A stretch of DNA of 64,000 nt from contig NZ_JAIZZH010000001.1 of the NCBI RefSeq assembly GCF_020421205.1, positions 434,001-498,000 of the forward strand. The letters are read 5' to 3'. Source of the stretch: Hymenobacter pini (GTDB lineage: Bacteria; Bacteroidota; Bacteroidia; Cytophagales; Hymenobacteraceae). This document shows positions 49,407 to 58,590 of the stretch, piece after piece (positions within the stretch are counted from its first letter, which is position 1; every line of letters starts with the position of its first letter). The notes below the pieces were generated by a model. It saw nothing but the letters and a program-made list of their open reading frames with translations. It was not told the DNA's origin and did no database searches. A program made the position numbers and the translations under genes.

Positions 49407-50121
49407 TATCACCATCACCGACCAGGGCACGGGCACCGTGTACGCTGGCCACATTCCGACCGGCTGGCACGAGGTGCCGGTGTCGGCTTTTCAGGAGTTT
49501 GCCCGCCTGCAGCTGGAGCGCCGGCCGGAGCTGAGCATGCTCTCGGCCGTGCAGGCCCTCACGGCTCTACCCGGTGAGGTGCTGGAGGCCGACGTGAGCC
49601 TGGCTGTTTTCCTCGGCCAGCAAATGCCGTGGTTCTTTGCCGGCCTTCCGGAAGCCACGCCGGCGGCTACGCTCGTGCACCGCGGCATTGAGTACACCTG
49701 GCAGGGGGATTTCTCCCGGCTCAATACCGGCCAGTTTGAAGCGTTGCTATCCTTCCTCGACGCCGCCGGCGGGAGTGCTGCCATTGCGGCGCCGAACCTG
49801 CTGGCCGTGCTGCTCGTGCGCACGGGCGGCAAGCAGGATGCTCAGGCAGTACGGGAGGCAACCGAGGCGCTGGCCAGCCTGAGCATGGAGCAGGCTTGGC
49901 CGTACGTGCTAAATTTTCTGTCGGCTTGGATGATGCCCGCGCTTCGCATCCAAGCCTCTTCCCTCGCGACGACGCAAGCGGAAACGGCGCTGAATCAGAT
50001 GCTGGCCCTGACTTCAGTTCAGCCAGCGAAGGCGGGTTTACGGCAGCGCTGCTCTGGCATAGCCGCCGGATTGGCGAAACGATACGTGCGCTCCGTAGCT
50101 GGCCGATTGAGGAACTACTAG
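49399..50121 (+). CDS. Tail assembly chaperone, unshifted G-like form
   Basis: 240 residues. ATG 49399 overlaps the terminase stop by 8 nt. N-terminal half has a beta-rich part (GTVYAGHIPTGWHEVPVSAF) and a helical part to about 160. The C-terminal tail from about residue 174 is encoded in a region where a second reading frame also codes well. Position between terminase and tail genes and the slippery site at 49911 match the G/GT tail chaperones of siphophages, although those usually lie directly before the tape-measure gene. Function by analogy only. Confidence 0.6.
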   Translation: MRSITITDQGTGTVYAGHIPTGWHEVPVSAFQEFARLQLERRPELSMLSAVQALTALPGEVLEADVSLAVFLGQQMPWFFAGLPEATPAATLVHRGIEYTWQGDFSRLNTGQFEALLSFLDAAGGSAAIAAPNLLAVLLVRTGGKQDAQAVREATEALASLSMEQAWPYVLNFLSAWMMPALRIQASSLATTQAETALNQMLALTSVQPAKAGLRQRCSGIAAGLAKRYVRSVAGRLRNY

Positions 50122-50171
50122 AGGATATGGCCTACGAGCTGAAGCGGGAAATGCCGGCCCGGTCGGCGTGA
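49399..50171 (+). CDS. Tail assembly chaperone GT-like fusion made by -1 frameshift
   Basis: Ribosomes that slip back one base at A AAT TTT (49911-49917) read 173 residues of the first frame and then SVGLDDARASHPSLFP to the stop at 50169-50171, adding 84 residues, total 257. The added segment contains LLWHSRRIGETIRALRSWPI and EELLEDMAYELK, which look like true coding sequence. It ends inside the late motif C. Same gene as the 49399-50121 form. Evidence for slippage is the exact X XXY YYZ heptamer, not experimental. Confidence 0.6.
49911..49917 (+). other. Slippery heptamer for programmed -1 frameshift
   Basis: A AAT TTT in the reading frame CTA-AAT-TTT of the chaperone gene; on -1 slip the codons become AAA-TTT. 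The overlap of the two frames is about 200 nt. A downstream stem-loop was not clearly seen by eye. Confidence 0.65.
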
Positions 50172-50173
50172 TA
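50146..50173 (+). promoter_or_regulatory. Late promoter-like motif C
   Basis: GGGAAA (50146-50151), 14 nt, then GCGTGATA (50166-50173). The ATG of the next gene (50179) is 5 nt beyond. The stop codon of the frameshifted chaperone lies inside it. Confidence 0.65.
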
Positions 50174-50178
50174 CGGGC

Positions 50179-50658
50179 ATGTCCGACCAGCCACCACTCG
50201 ACTCCGGAGCCGCCCGCATCTTCGCCTACCTCGAAGACGTGGTGAGCCGCTACCGGCCCATTGCCCACTTCCACGTCGGCTACCCCGACGAGCAGGCCAG
50301 CGGGGCCGACCCGTACCCCCAAGTATTTCTCGAAGCAGAAATGCAGGTAGGAGAGGAGCAGCCCGGCCTCGATGCCTACCAAGTAGCCCTGCAGGTGCTC
50401 GACATGCCCGACGAGCACGGCACCAACGAAGGCACACGCCGGCAAGCGGCTATCCTGGCCACCACCGGCGGCTACCTGGAGGAGCTGGTGGAAATCCTCC
50501 GGCTGGAGGAGGTGCTTACCGATGTAAAGCGGGTTTCGGCGGTAAGCCTTACCGACGCGGGCACCGACCAGGCCAGCGGCTGGCGGGCCGAAATTAGCTT
50601 CACTTATCCCTCTGCTGTCAACCGCGACGCACTGCGCACGCGCTATACCCCTGTCTGA
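50179..50658 (+). CDS. Hypothetical phage structural protein
   Basis: 159 residues starting right after motif C. The core HFHVGYPDEQASGADPYPQV and LEAEMQVGEEQPGLDAYQVALQV resembles a tail-terminator-like alpha/beta fold, but the family is not recognised with confidence. Its last base is shared with the start of the next gene. Confidence 0.5.
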   Translation: MSDQPPLDSGAARIFAYLEDVVSRYRPIAHFHVGYPDEQASGADPYPQVFLEAEMQVGEEQPGLDAYQVALQVLDMPDEHGTNEGTRRQAAILATTGGYLEELVEILRLEEVLTDVKRVSAVSLTDAGTDQASGWRAEISFTYPSAVNRDALRTRYTPV

Positions 50659-51269
50659 TGCCCCTACTTGACCCACTAATTACTCTTATCCGGGCCAAGT
50701 TCCGGACCAAGGGCACGCCAGAGCACACCGCAAACGGGCCGACTCGTGCAGAGGAGGCTCGCGAAGTGCTGGAGAAGATGGTAACTGCCTTCCGATTTAC
50801 ACCCATTGTCACCAATCAATTCGGCAATCACCCGGGCCTAGCCACCTCTGCCGAGGCCTGGGAGTACGTGCTTCGGAAGTTACAGACCCTGGCGCCAGTA
50901 GCGCCAGGCCAGCCTGCTCAGGGCCAGGTGGATGATGTGACTAATACTTTCTCGGCCCTGCTCGTGCCGGGTTTCATTGCCTTGGTGCAATATGAGGGCT
51001 TCGGCTGGCCTGGTGTGGCCGGCATCGTGCCACTGACCAGCGAGAATGCCTACATGCAAAACGGGCGCATATATCTGAAGGGGCTTACCGGGCCAATAGG
51101 TATTGGTGAGGTAGGCTTCCGGGTAGCGGCCTCGGGTAGCCAGCCTGCAGGGCCGTTCGTGCTAAACAAGGAGCCATTCACCGGGCCCGTCGCCGAAACG
51201 GGCTCCATCACCTTCCTAGATGTGCAGGGCTCTGATGCCATTTCAACTTTCACCGTAACCGCTTCCTAA
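50658..51269 (+). CDS. Hypothetical phage protein, possibly structural
   Basis: 203 residues. N-terminal helical part (LDPLITLIRAKFRTKG, EEAREVLEKMVTAFRF) and a beta-rich second half with Gly/Thr/Pro-rich loops (VPGFIALVQYEGFGWPGVAG). No domain recognised. Located before the receptor-binding protein. Confidence 0.5.
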   Translation: MPLLDPLITLIRAKFRTKGTPEHTANGPTRAEEAREVLEKMVTAFRFTPIVTNQFGNHPGLATSAEAWEYVLRKLQTLAPVAPGQPAQGQVDDVTNTFSALLVPGFIALVQYEGFGWPGVAGIVPLTSENAYMQNGRIYLKGLTGPIGIGEVGFRVAASGSQPAGPFVLNKEPFTGPVAETGSITFLDVQGSDAISTFTVTAS

Positions 51270-51273
51270 CCCC

Positions 51274-53406
51274 ATGGGCAACACGCTTACACTGTCCGCT
51301 TCGCGGGCAAACACAACGAAGGCCATTGAATTCCAGCACCCGGTTACGTTGGTATGGCAGGCTGGTTTGCAACAGCCGGACGGCTCGTTTCGCATCGTCT
51401 TTACCGGTATTCCAGCGGGCAACTACACGAACCTGAAGGCTCGGCTAGCAGGCAGTATGCCCTCTATCGAGGCTATTTGGCCCGGCCCGGTAACGGTTAT
51501 AGATGCCGGTACCACACCCACGCCTACCGTCCCCGCCGACGTGACCCAAATTGATGTGACACCTGGTAACGCGCAGGTTGCCGCTGTCATCGAAGCGCCG
51601 GCCAACGGAGGCGCGACCATCAACTCCTACCGTTACCAGTATCGTACGCAGGGCAGCAGCACATGGAGTACCCACGGCAGCAGCAGCAGCCTCTCGTACA
51701 CCTATACGGGGCTGACCAATGGCACTGCGTACAACTTCCGGGCCCAGGCCCAGAACTCGGTGGGATATTCGACCGGGGGAGCCGTGGCAACTGCTACGCC
51801 GGCGGCAAGCATAGTCAACCGCGGTGCATTGCTTGGCTATGGACAATCCAACCTGGAAGGCCCGGAGAAAAAGGCGTCTCTATATTCCGAGCAATTATTG
51901 CCGCTGAACTTGGTGCGAAAGTTCCTGAACACCAACATGTACCATCGGGAACACATGCTCCTGTCTCAATTGGAGTTTGGAGTCAACCAGTACGGGGGAA
52001 ATGTACCATTGGGTTTTGCAGAGGACCACAGTTTTGGCTTTGAGCTGGGCTTGGCGGATGCAGTGGAAAAATACCAACCGGGCAAAACCCTGGACATCGT
52101 AAAGCTGGGCGTAGGCGGACGCACCATTGAACAACTGTCTAAAGTAGGCGGAGAGACTGGCACCCAAAACGGCTACAACACCAGCCCCGATACCTGGTAC
52201 AGCCAGTTTGTAACAGCCGCGCTGGCACTGAAGGCTATCTACGCCTCTGAAGGCATCGCCTGGAATCCCACTTATTTGCACAACCAGGGTGAAACCGGCG
52301 GCTCAACCAACACCTGGCCTGCCAAAACCAAGCAGCTGTTCGACGACCTTACCGCCGATGGCGTTCTGACACCGCAGAGCAAGATTATCGTAGTTATTCC
52401 CAAAGCCAGCATTGAAAACAACGTGCCCCAGATGCGGGCCAACGTGCTGTCATTGCAGAACTTGGATAGCCGAGTAGTGTACGTCGATGCCGGCAACTAC
52501 AACTTGGCCGATACCGCCCACTATGACGGATACAGTTTCTACCAGCACGGCAGCTACGACATCTACCGAGAACTGTACGGGCTGCCCCGTAGCAAACCCA
52601 GCTACGTCAGCCCGCCTACGGATTACACCACCACGGCACAGGACTACACCACCAAATGCGGCAGTGGCACGGGAGCCTCCGTTACCAAAACGCGTCAGGC
52701 CGTTTCCTACACGTCCCTCACGGAAGCTACCACGCTGGCTACCCAAACTGCTAAAACGGCGGCCATTGCCGCTATTAGCTGCACAGTAACGCCTCCTCCC
52801 GGTGAGACGGTCGGCCCCACCTCACGCGTTATCACGCTATCGGGGAACGGTTCAGGCGTTACCCTGCCCGACTTGACGAACATCAAGACGGTGGCGTTCT
52901 GGTATAAGCACGACCCCTTCCCGGCGGTTTCTAACTACGATTTCAACCTCCTGCTATGGGACTCTCGCTCTCCTGGCAAGGAATCAGTTCTGTGGGCCTA
53001 CATCGACCGGGTAGAGGGGCTGTACGAGCCCGGTTGTTCGGCTCTCTCCAATGGGCAGGCTGTGACGCAGGTTACGCAGGTCGGCTTGAACCAGATTGCG
53101 ACGGGCAATTGGCAGTTGGTTGTACTGGAGTTCACCGACGAGGCAAAAGCGGCCAGCTTCGCGCTGAGTCTGTTCCGACGCGGGTCACCCGTCGGCACAA
53201 ATTACTATTCAGCCGAGGGTCAGTTTGCTGATATTCGGGGCTATTCCCGCCCCTGGACCGCTGCTGAGAAAGCCAGCCTGTCAGCTAACCTTCCGACAGA
53301 TAGCCTCTTGTTTCACTACGACCTGGCTGGAGCGTCAGCTGACAGCTCAGTTCTGCCCGATGTAAGCGGCAATAATCGAAACGCATCCATTGTGATAAGC
53401 GCGTAA
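51274..53406 (+). CDS. Tail receptor-binding/esterase protein with FN3, SGNH (sialate-acetylesterase-like) and DUF5977-like modules
   Basis: 710 residues. An N-terminal beta region is followed by a fibronectin-III domain at about 88-175 (PADVTQIDVTPGNAQVAAVI ... YTYTGLTNGTAYNFRAQAQN). The SGNH/SASA part at about 185-450 has block I GYGQSNLEG, block II VGGRTIEQL, block III LHNQGETGG and block V DTAHYDGYSF, the expected catalytic Ser, Gly, Gln/Asn and Asp/His. A DUF5977-like repeat segment (DYTTTAQDYTTKCGSGTG) and a C-terminal lectin/laminin-like beta domain (residues 520-710) follow. It should deacetylate a surface polysaccharide of the host, i.e. a depolymerase-like tail fibre. Confidence 0.72.
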   Translation: MGNTLTLSASRANTTKAIEFQHPVTLVWQAGLQQPDGSFRIVFTGIPAGNYTNLKARLAGSMPSIEAIWPGPVTVIDAGTTPTPTVPADVTQIDVTPGNAQVAAVIEAPANGGATINSYRYQYRTQGSSTWSTHGSSSSLSYTYTGLTNGTAYNFRAQAQNSVGYSTGGAVATATPAASIVNRGALLGYGQSNLEGPEKKASLYSEQLLPLNLVRKFLNTNMYHREHMLLSQLEFGVNQYGGNVPLGFAEDHSFGFELGLADAVEKYQPGKTLDIVKLGVGGRTIEQLSKVGGETGTQNGYNTSPDTWYSQFVTAALALKAIYASEGIAWNPTYLHNQGETGGSTNTWPAKTKQLFDDLTADGVLTPQSKIIVVIPKASIENNVPQMRANVLSLQNLDSRVVYVDAGNYNLADTAHYDGYSFYQHGSYDIYRELYGLPRSKPSYVSPPTDYTTTAQDYTTKCGSGTGASVTKTRQAVSYTSLTEATTLATQTAKTAAIAAISCTVTPPPGETVGPTSRVITLSGNGSGVTLPDLTNIKTVAFWYKHDPFPAVSNYDFNLLLWDSRSPGKESVLWAYIDRVEGLYEPGCSALSNGQAVTQVTQVGLNQIATGNWQLVVLEFTDEAKAASFALSLFRRGSPVGTNYYSAEGQFADIRGYSRPWTAAEKASLSANLPTDSLLFHYDLAGASADSSVLPDVSGNNRNASIVISA

Positions 53407-53416
53407 CTCATCATGC

Positions 53417-53448
53417 AAAAAGCCCTGCTCCACCCAGCGGGGCTTTTT
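53417..53448 (+). terminator. Terminator after the tail fibre gene
   Basis: AAAAAGCCCTGCT and AGCGGGGCTTTTT pair with one wobble and end in a T-tract. 10 nt after the stop. Confidence 0.85.
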
Positions 53449-53458
53449 TATAGCCGGC

Positions 53459-53486
53459 GGGAAAAACTACCCGGCCGGGCGTGATA
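53459..53486 (+). promoter_or_regulatory. Late promoter-like motif D
   Basis: GGGAAA (53459-53464), 14 nt, GCGTGATA (53479-53486). Comes directly after a terminator, so it restarts transcription. The ATG at 53492 is 5 nt beyond. Confidence 0.7.
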
Positions 53487-53491
53487 CCTGC

Positions 53492-54004
53492 ATGCCCACC
53501 TACCGCGACATAAAACAGGTACTGGAGGCGGTGGGGGAGGCCATCGTTCAGCACATCTACTTCGTGCTGGAGTCTGGCCGCTTCCCTCTTGACCGCCGCA
53601 CCTCTCCACTGCTCAAGAGCCTGCAGGCCCGCGCCGTGCAGGCCCGGAGCACCGGTGGCCAGTTCACGGCCTCGGCTGCGCTGGAGCTCTACGCCCTCGA
53701 CTACCTGGAATACCTCGACCGGGGCCGGCCGAAGTTTACCAAGAAGGTGCCTCTCGATGCGCTACTCTCGTGGATGCGCAAGCGCAAGATTTTCAACCGG
53801 CGCAAGGGTGGCCAGTTCAAAAGCGCGAATCAGCTGGCTTTCATTATTCAGAATGCCATTTACCGCAATGGTATCCGCGGCCGGCACTTTCTCACGCCGG
53901 CTTTCGATGAAGGCCAGCAGCTGCTCGATATCTACCTCAACGAAGACCTGCTTTCGAGCATCACGCTGGAGCTTGACCAGGTATTTAAAAAACGCCCTGC
54001 CTAA
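53492..54004 (+). CDS. Putative tail completion/virion morphogenesis-like protein
   Basis: 170 residues. Basic helical protein (LYALDYLEYLDRGRPKFTKK, WMRKRKIFNRRKGGQFKSAN) similar in layout to head-tail connector or tail-completion proteins. No signature is decisive. One base shared with the next gene (TAATG). Confidence 0.5.
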   Translation: MPTYRDIKQVLEAVGEAIVQHIYFVLESGRFPLDRRTSPLLKSLQARAVQARSTGGQFTASAALELYALDYLEYLDRGRPKFTKKVPLDALLSWMRKRKIFNRRKGGQFKSANQLAFIIQNAIYRNGIRGRHFLTPAFDEGQQLLDIYLNEDLLSSITLELDQVFKKRPA

Positions 54005-55983
54005 TGGCTAAGATTTTTCTCTACCGGTCGTTTGCTGGCCCATTTGACCAAACCGACGACCCGCAAAATCCTGGAGTCTATACCGCGCGCTACGAGCCCA
54101 CTCGCTACGAGTTCGATATCGAAACCGGCCAAGTAGTAGCCACGCAGGAAACCGATGTGCTGTATGCTGGTGGATACCAAGGCGCTCCACCACCGCCTGA
54201 ATCCGGTGGCCTCCCTTCATCAGAGGAGTTTCACAATGATTGCCAAGGCACAACGTACCGCGGATTCTACCACAACGGCGACGGTACTTTTCGTATCGAG
54301 CCGATTGAAAACAGCGAAACATGTGGCTGGCTCCCCCCGCCTTCTGCTGGCACTTTCTTACGCTATGAATGCCGGAACGCTGGTGGCCAAACGGGCCAGG
54401 CTGATAGCTACGACCGGTACCGCATCACGGCCAACGGTAGCGGTGGCACCGTGGCTACGCTTGTGCAGGCCAACAGCCCGGCATGTGGCTACGATGCAGC
54501 ACCCGTTCCCGGATGCACCGACCCTGACGCCACCAATTACGACCCCGACGCCACCGAAGACGACGGGACGTGTACCTACGTGCCCCGCCTCGTTGCAAGC
54601 ACGCTACCCCGGCTGGCTGTAGTGGGCCGGCCGTTGCTCTTTGCCATGGAGTCGGCCGAAACCGGCCGTACGCCGGTGCGGGCCCGCCTGGTAGTGGAGG
54701 TCGAGAGCTTGGTCGCTGATACCGTGCTGACGGTGTTGGGCGAAACCTTCACGGCCGTAGATGTTACGCCTGGCCCGGGCCAGTTCAACTCGGCTATTAC
54801 CCTGGCGGCCGTGCTGGCCAGTTCGGTTGTCATTAGCGCCCGGTACCGGGTAAGCCAGCCCGACCCAGGCCGAATAGAGTTGGTGGCCCTCGTCGAAGGC
54901 TCGGCCCTGAACATTGAGGCTGAGGTGTCCGACGAGCAGGGCGGGCTTACGCTCACCAACACGCCCGGCGTCGATGCGCTCCGGAGCCAGACGAAAACCG
55001 CGTGGGGCTGCTACGTGGAAATCTGGGCAGTGCCGGTAGCCACGTTCGGCGGAGTTGTAGAGGTAGCCAGCGCCTATTTCGTCGATAGGCTGGAGCAGCT
55101 TTACCGCACGGGCAACCACTACGAGTTCGACCTGAGCCCGGCACTGCTCCCGCTCGTCGGGCACAGCAGGGCTACGACTACCGACCGCTTGGTGGCTTAC
55201 TTCGTGCGCTTCGGTGAGGCCTACCAGCCGGAAGGGGAAAGCCTGCGCCGGCGTTTCGTGGTAGCCGATACGGAGGTATGTTGGGGGCTGGAGGGCGTAG
55301 TGCCGGTGCCGGCCTTGGCGTCGGTGCTGGCCTTGTCGGTCCCAATGCCGGGCGGGCGGGTGCCGGTTGGCCGGGCAGTGTATCTGGAGCGGGCCTACGT
55401 GCTATGCGAAGAAGGCGCGGCCGTGCGGGCCCAGCTGGCCACGCGCACGAGCACCGGCGTGCTCAGCACCATCACCGTTGATGCCGTAGCCGCCGGCGGA
55501 GTGGAGGCGGTGGAGTGGGGGGACCTGCTTAGCCAACTCCCGGCCGCGGCGCTCCGGAGCACCTATACCGTGTCGGTGGATGGACAGGAGCAGCTCAAGG
55601 CCGTGCTAGAGCACGGCCCCGCCCGGGCCTGCCTGCACTTCCTGAGCCGGCGCGGGGCCTACGAAACGGTCTGGCTGCAGGGCCTCACTGAGCCAACGCC
55701 AAAACGTGCCGCCCAACTCTTTAGCCGTGGTACGAGCCAGGCCGTGCGCCGAGTAGAACTGGAGGAGGCCCGCAAGCTCGCGAGCGGGCCGCTTACCCGC
55801 GCGGGGCTTGACTGGCTGTGCCAGGAGTTGGCCGCCTCGCCGGAGGTGTATCTGCTCGCCGGCGAGGAGCGGGAGCCTGTGGTGGTAACAGGCTTCAGCC
55901 CCGACTACAACGAGCCCGAAAACAAGTACAGTCTTACCCTCGACGTGGCCCCGGCCCCGCCCACGTACACGCTCAGCAACTAA
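54004..55983 (+). CDS. Phage tail protein with an Asp-rich TSP3-like segment
   Basis: 659 residues. N-terminal part with aromatic beta segments (FLYRSFAGPFDQTDD, TARYEPTRYEFDIETG). A CTDPDATNYDPDATEDDGTC motif at about 178-197 is a thrombospondin type-3/EF-like calcium repeat common in Bacteroidota surface proteins. The remainder (200-659) is beta-rich with no known family. Located between the tail completion and hub-like genes, so a tail structural role is likely. Start overlaps the previous gene by one base. Confidence 0.55.
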   Translation: MAKIFLYRSFAGPFDQTDDPQNPGVYTARYEPTRYEFDIETGQVVATQETDVLYAGGYQGAPPPPESGGLPSSEEFHNDCQGTTYRGFYHNGDGTFRIEPIENSETCGWLPPPSAGTFLRYECRNAGGQTGQADSYDRYRITANGSGGTVATLVQANSPACGYDAAPVPGCTDPDATNYDPDATEDDGTCTYVPRLVASTLPRLAVVGRPLLFAMESAETGRTPVRARLVVEVESLVADTVLTVLGETFTAVDVTPGPGQFNSAITLAAVLASSVVISARYRVSQPDPGRIELVALVEGSALNIEAEVSDEQGGLTLTNTPGVDALRSQTKTAWGCYVEIWAVPVATFGGVVEVASAYFVDRLEQLYRTGNHYEFDLSPALLPLVGHSRATTTDRLVAYFVRFGEAYQPEGESLRRRFVVADTEVCWGLEGVVPVPALASVLALSVPMPGGRVPVGRAVYLERAYVLCEEGAAVRAQLATRTSTGVLSTITVDAVAAGGVEAVEWGDLLSQLPAAALRSTYTVSVDGQEQLKAVLEHGPARACLHFLSRRGAYETVWLQGLTEPTPKRAAQLFSRGTSQAVRRVELEEARKLASGPLTRAGLDWLCQELAASPEVYLLAGEEREPVVVTGFSPDYNEPENKYSLTLDVAPAPPTYTLSN

Positions 55984-58182
55984 ATGGAGGATATCCGCCT
56001 TTTTCTCAACGACCAGCCGGTAGATTTACCGCTGAACGTGGGCAAGCTGCTGCGCATGCAGAAGCCTGGTACCGACGTGGCCAGCCTCGACAGCCGGGCC
56101 GCCGAGAGTAGCTACACGCTCAGCCTCGATTACACCCGGCAAAACGACCGGGTGTTTGCCCACCACCGCGACCCGCAAACCCTCGATAAGTTCGCGCCGC
56201 TGGTGCCCTATGCGGCCCGCCTGTATGTGAATGGCAACCTGTTCTTTCGGGGCCTGTGGCAGCTCACCAGTATCAAGGGTGGCTACCAGGGCAAGCTCGT
56301 TTCCGACGAGGTAGACGTGTTTCAGGCTATCGGTACGAAAACCCTGCAGGAGTTGGCCTTTGCCCCGTTCGTGTACCAGGGCCGGCACGGCTTCGACGCC
56401 CGGCTGGCGTTGTCGGCCTCGGCTACGGACGTGCAATTTCCCTTCGTGGCCTATGGCAACTTCTACCAGGGCGGGGCCGTGGTCGAGGGCCAGGAGCAGA
56501 CGGTGCCACCCTCCAACAAGGTCGGAGCCCCGCTGGAGGTAGACGACTATTTGCCAAGTGTGAGCTTCGTGCGCACTCTCCGGCAAATCTTTGCCGATGT
56601 GGGCTGGAGCATCAGGGGCGAGGTGCTGGAGCAGGAGGAGGTACGCGAGGCCTTGCTGCCCTTCACCGGCTCGGAGGTGCCCTGGAATTGGGGTGAGCTG
56701 CTGAAGGTGCGCGGTGCCGGCGGGGTGCCGGCGGCTCCCTTCAACATCTTTGACCTGAGTGCTAGCGGGCTGCTCGTGCCCGTTACCCAGCCCGATACGG
56801 GGGCGCTGGCCTTCTTCTGGGGTCTCCAGCCCACCCCAAGCTACAACCCGGCCGCGCGGTGGCGTAGCTTGGCTATTGGAGCAAACGGCGCAAAGCGGAA
56901 CGTGTATGAGGTTCGGCTCGATGGAGGCTACCGGTTGCGGGCCCGCCTGCAGGTGCTGAGCCTGGTAAAGCCCCGACCGGTGGAGCCCGTGCTGCTCCAG
57001 CTCGTGCGGCTGCTGGCCGGCCAGACGCTCGACGAGGGCGAGGTGCTCCATGAGCTGGAGCTGACTGGTGCCGGCACCTTCGACCTCGATACCGACACCT
57101 TGAGCGAAAACGGCCTGTATCTGGAAACGGGCCAGCGGGTAGTAGCCGTGGTGCGTACGCAGCTCCAGCCGCCCATCACCAGCCAGGAGGCCCAGGGGCT
57201 ACGCCTCACCTTCGAGGCGTGGGAGTTCGAAGTGGAGCCGCGGGAGGCCTGGCCCACGAGGCTCGACGTGGCCAAGCTGCTGCCGGCGATGAGCCAGCGC
57301 GACTTCGTACGGGGCTTCGTGAGTAGCCGCAACCTACGCTTTACCACCGATGCCACCACTCGTACCCTTACTTTCCACTACCGGGAACGGTACGAGCTGC
57401 CGGCGGCACTGGCCGTGGACTTAACCGGTCGGTGCAATCCGGAAGAAGGCGAGTACCTGCCGGCGCTGCCGGCCCGGCGCATTGTGCTCGGCTGGGCCGA
57501 TGACGAAAGCGACGCACTGCTGCAGGGCCGCAAGGGCTTTGCCGATTATACCTACCAGCCGGCCCGCGTGCCCGTGGGCGTTGAGCAGGAGGAGCAGGCT
57601 ATTCGGCTGCCATGGGCTCCAACGCTCAACCGGGAATACCGTAACGAGGCCGGCGGCCGGGTGCTCTTGCCCTGCCTGGCCAGTCCCGACGCGCTCCAGA
57701 CGCCACAAAGTGAGGTAAGCTGGAATTATGCCTACGCGCCCCGCCTGCTCGTGTATCGAGGGGTTGCACCACTGGCTAGCCGGGTACTCAGCTTCGCGTT
57801 CAAGCCTACGGCCTTATTTGGCTTGGCTGACTTCCCTACCTCCTGGCAGTTCAGCGGCCCCGGCGGCCTCTACCAGCGGCACTACGCCGGGTTGTTTGAG
57901 GAGCTGCTCCGGGGCCATCGCCTACGCATCGGGGTAGCGCTTACGCCCGGGCTGTATGCTCGGCTGACGCCGGCACATTCCGTGCAAATGGGCGGTAACC
58001 TCTACCGGTTGGGCAACGTGCCTAGCTTCACGGTAGGAGGGGAGGGAGATACACAGCTGGAGCTCCTGCTACGCGTGCCGGTGGCCGTGGGCGGCGGGGT
58101 GCCGGCTCCGACCACTCCCGGCGGCGAGGCTCAGGGCATCGAGTTCTTTGGCGAGGAATACCTGGTGGAAGAATTCTACTAG
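55984..58182 (+). CDS. Putative phage baseplate/tail hub protein
   Basis: 732 residues. The opening MEDIRLFLNDQPVDLPLN and the order of beta-strand segments resemble hub or tail-tip proteins of Bacteroidota phages. TLRQIFADVGWSIRGEV and FVRGFVSSRNLRFTTDAT are noteworthy internal helices. No lysozyme motif or membrane helix. Follows the previous tail gene without a gap and is followed by a terminator, so it closes that operon. Confidence 0.55.
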   Translation: MEDIRLFLNDQPVDLPLNVGKLLRMQKPGTDVASLDSRAAESSYTLSLDYTRQNDRVFAHHRDPQTLDKFAPLVPYAARLYVNGNLFFRGLWQLTSIKGGYQGKLVSDEVDVFQAIGTKTLQELAFAPFVYQGRHGFDARLALSASATDVQFPFVAYGNFYQGGAVVEGQEQTVPPSNKVGAPLEVDDYLPSVSFVRTLRQIFADVGWSIRGEVLEQEEVREALLPFTGSEVPWNWGELLKVRGAGGVPAAPFNIFDLSASGLLVPVTQPDTGALAFFWGLQPTPSYNPAARWRSLAIGANGAKRNVYEVRLDGGYRLRARLQVLSLVKPRPVEPVLLQLVRLLAGQTLDEGEVLHELELTGAGTFDLDTDTLSENGLYLETGQRVVAVVRTQLQPPITSQEAQGLRLTFEAWEFEVEPREAWPTRLDVAKLLPAMSQRDFVRGFVSSRNLRFTTDATTRTLTFHYRERYELPAALAVDLTGRCNPEEGEYLPALPARRIVLGWADDESDALLQGRKGFADYTYQPARVPVGVEQEEQAIRLPWAPTLNREYRNEAGGRVLLPCLASPDALQTPQSEVSWNYAYAPRLLVYRGVAPLASRVLSFAFKPTALFGLADFPTSWQFSGPGGLYQRHYAGLFEELLRGHRLRIGVALTPGLYARLTPAHSVQMGGNLYRLGNVPSFTVGGEGDTQLELLLRVPVAVGGGVPAPTTPGGEAQGIEFFGEEYLVEEFY

Positions 58183-58246
58183 CTTTGGCCTACCGTGTTG
58201 GCGGGGTGGCCGCCAAGCAGGTTCTGGCCTGTTGCCATTCTGCTAC

Positions 58247-58280
58247 AAAAAGCCCCGACTGATGAGGTCGGGGCTTTTTT
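58247..58280 (+). terminator. Terminator of the tail operon
   Basis: AAAAAGCCCCGAC (58247-58259) / GTCGGGGCTTTTT (58267-58279) pair perfectly, with a T-tract. 64 nt after the stop of the hub gene. Confidence 0.88.
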
Positions 58281-58317
58281 GTATGTTGGTACCGTCAGAA
58301 CATAACCACTTTACAGA

Positions 58318-58509
58318 ATGGAACAGAAAGTAATTAGTTTGAATGTCAACATAAACGGTCCTAGAGATAAGGACAGTCAAGCACTCAATTTTCCTGAAGT
58401 TAATGAGGCTTTAGAACAAGGATTCTTTGTTAAGGATGTTATATCCTCTCCTGTACACCATAATAGTTGGGTTGGGTTAAATCTGACCTTCATCCTTCAA
58501 AAAGGTTAA
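58318..58509 (+). CDS. Small AT-rich moron protein
   Basis: 63 residues, low GC compared with neighbours. Beta-like pattern (VISLNVNINGP, VGLNLTFILQKG). Framed by terminators on both sides, which is the sign of an independently expressed moron. Function unknown. Confidence 0.5.
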   Translation: MEQKVISLNVNINGPRDKDSQALNFPEVNEALEQGFFVKDVISSPVHHNSWVGLNLTFILQKG

Positions 58510-58529
58510 TAGGCATTCTGGCCTTTATT

Positions 58530-58558
58530 AAGCCCTGGCCATTTGGTCGGGGCTTTTT
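58530..58558 (+). terminator. Weak terminator after the moron gene
   Basis: AAGCCCTGGCCA / TGGTCGGGGCTT, two wobbles or mismatches, followed by TTTTTC. Confidence 0.6.
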
Positions 58559-58590
58559 CGTATCGTTGGGGCTCAAATACACAATTGCAA

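Noticed and set aside
48213..49454. 413-codon minus-strand frame opposite the large terminase
   Set aside because: Shadow of the terminase gene, whose ATPase and nuclease motifs are on the plus strand.
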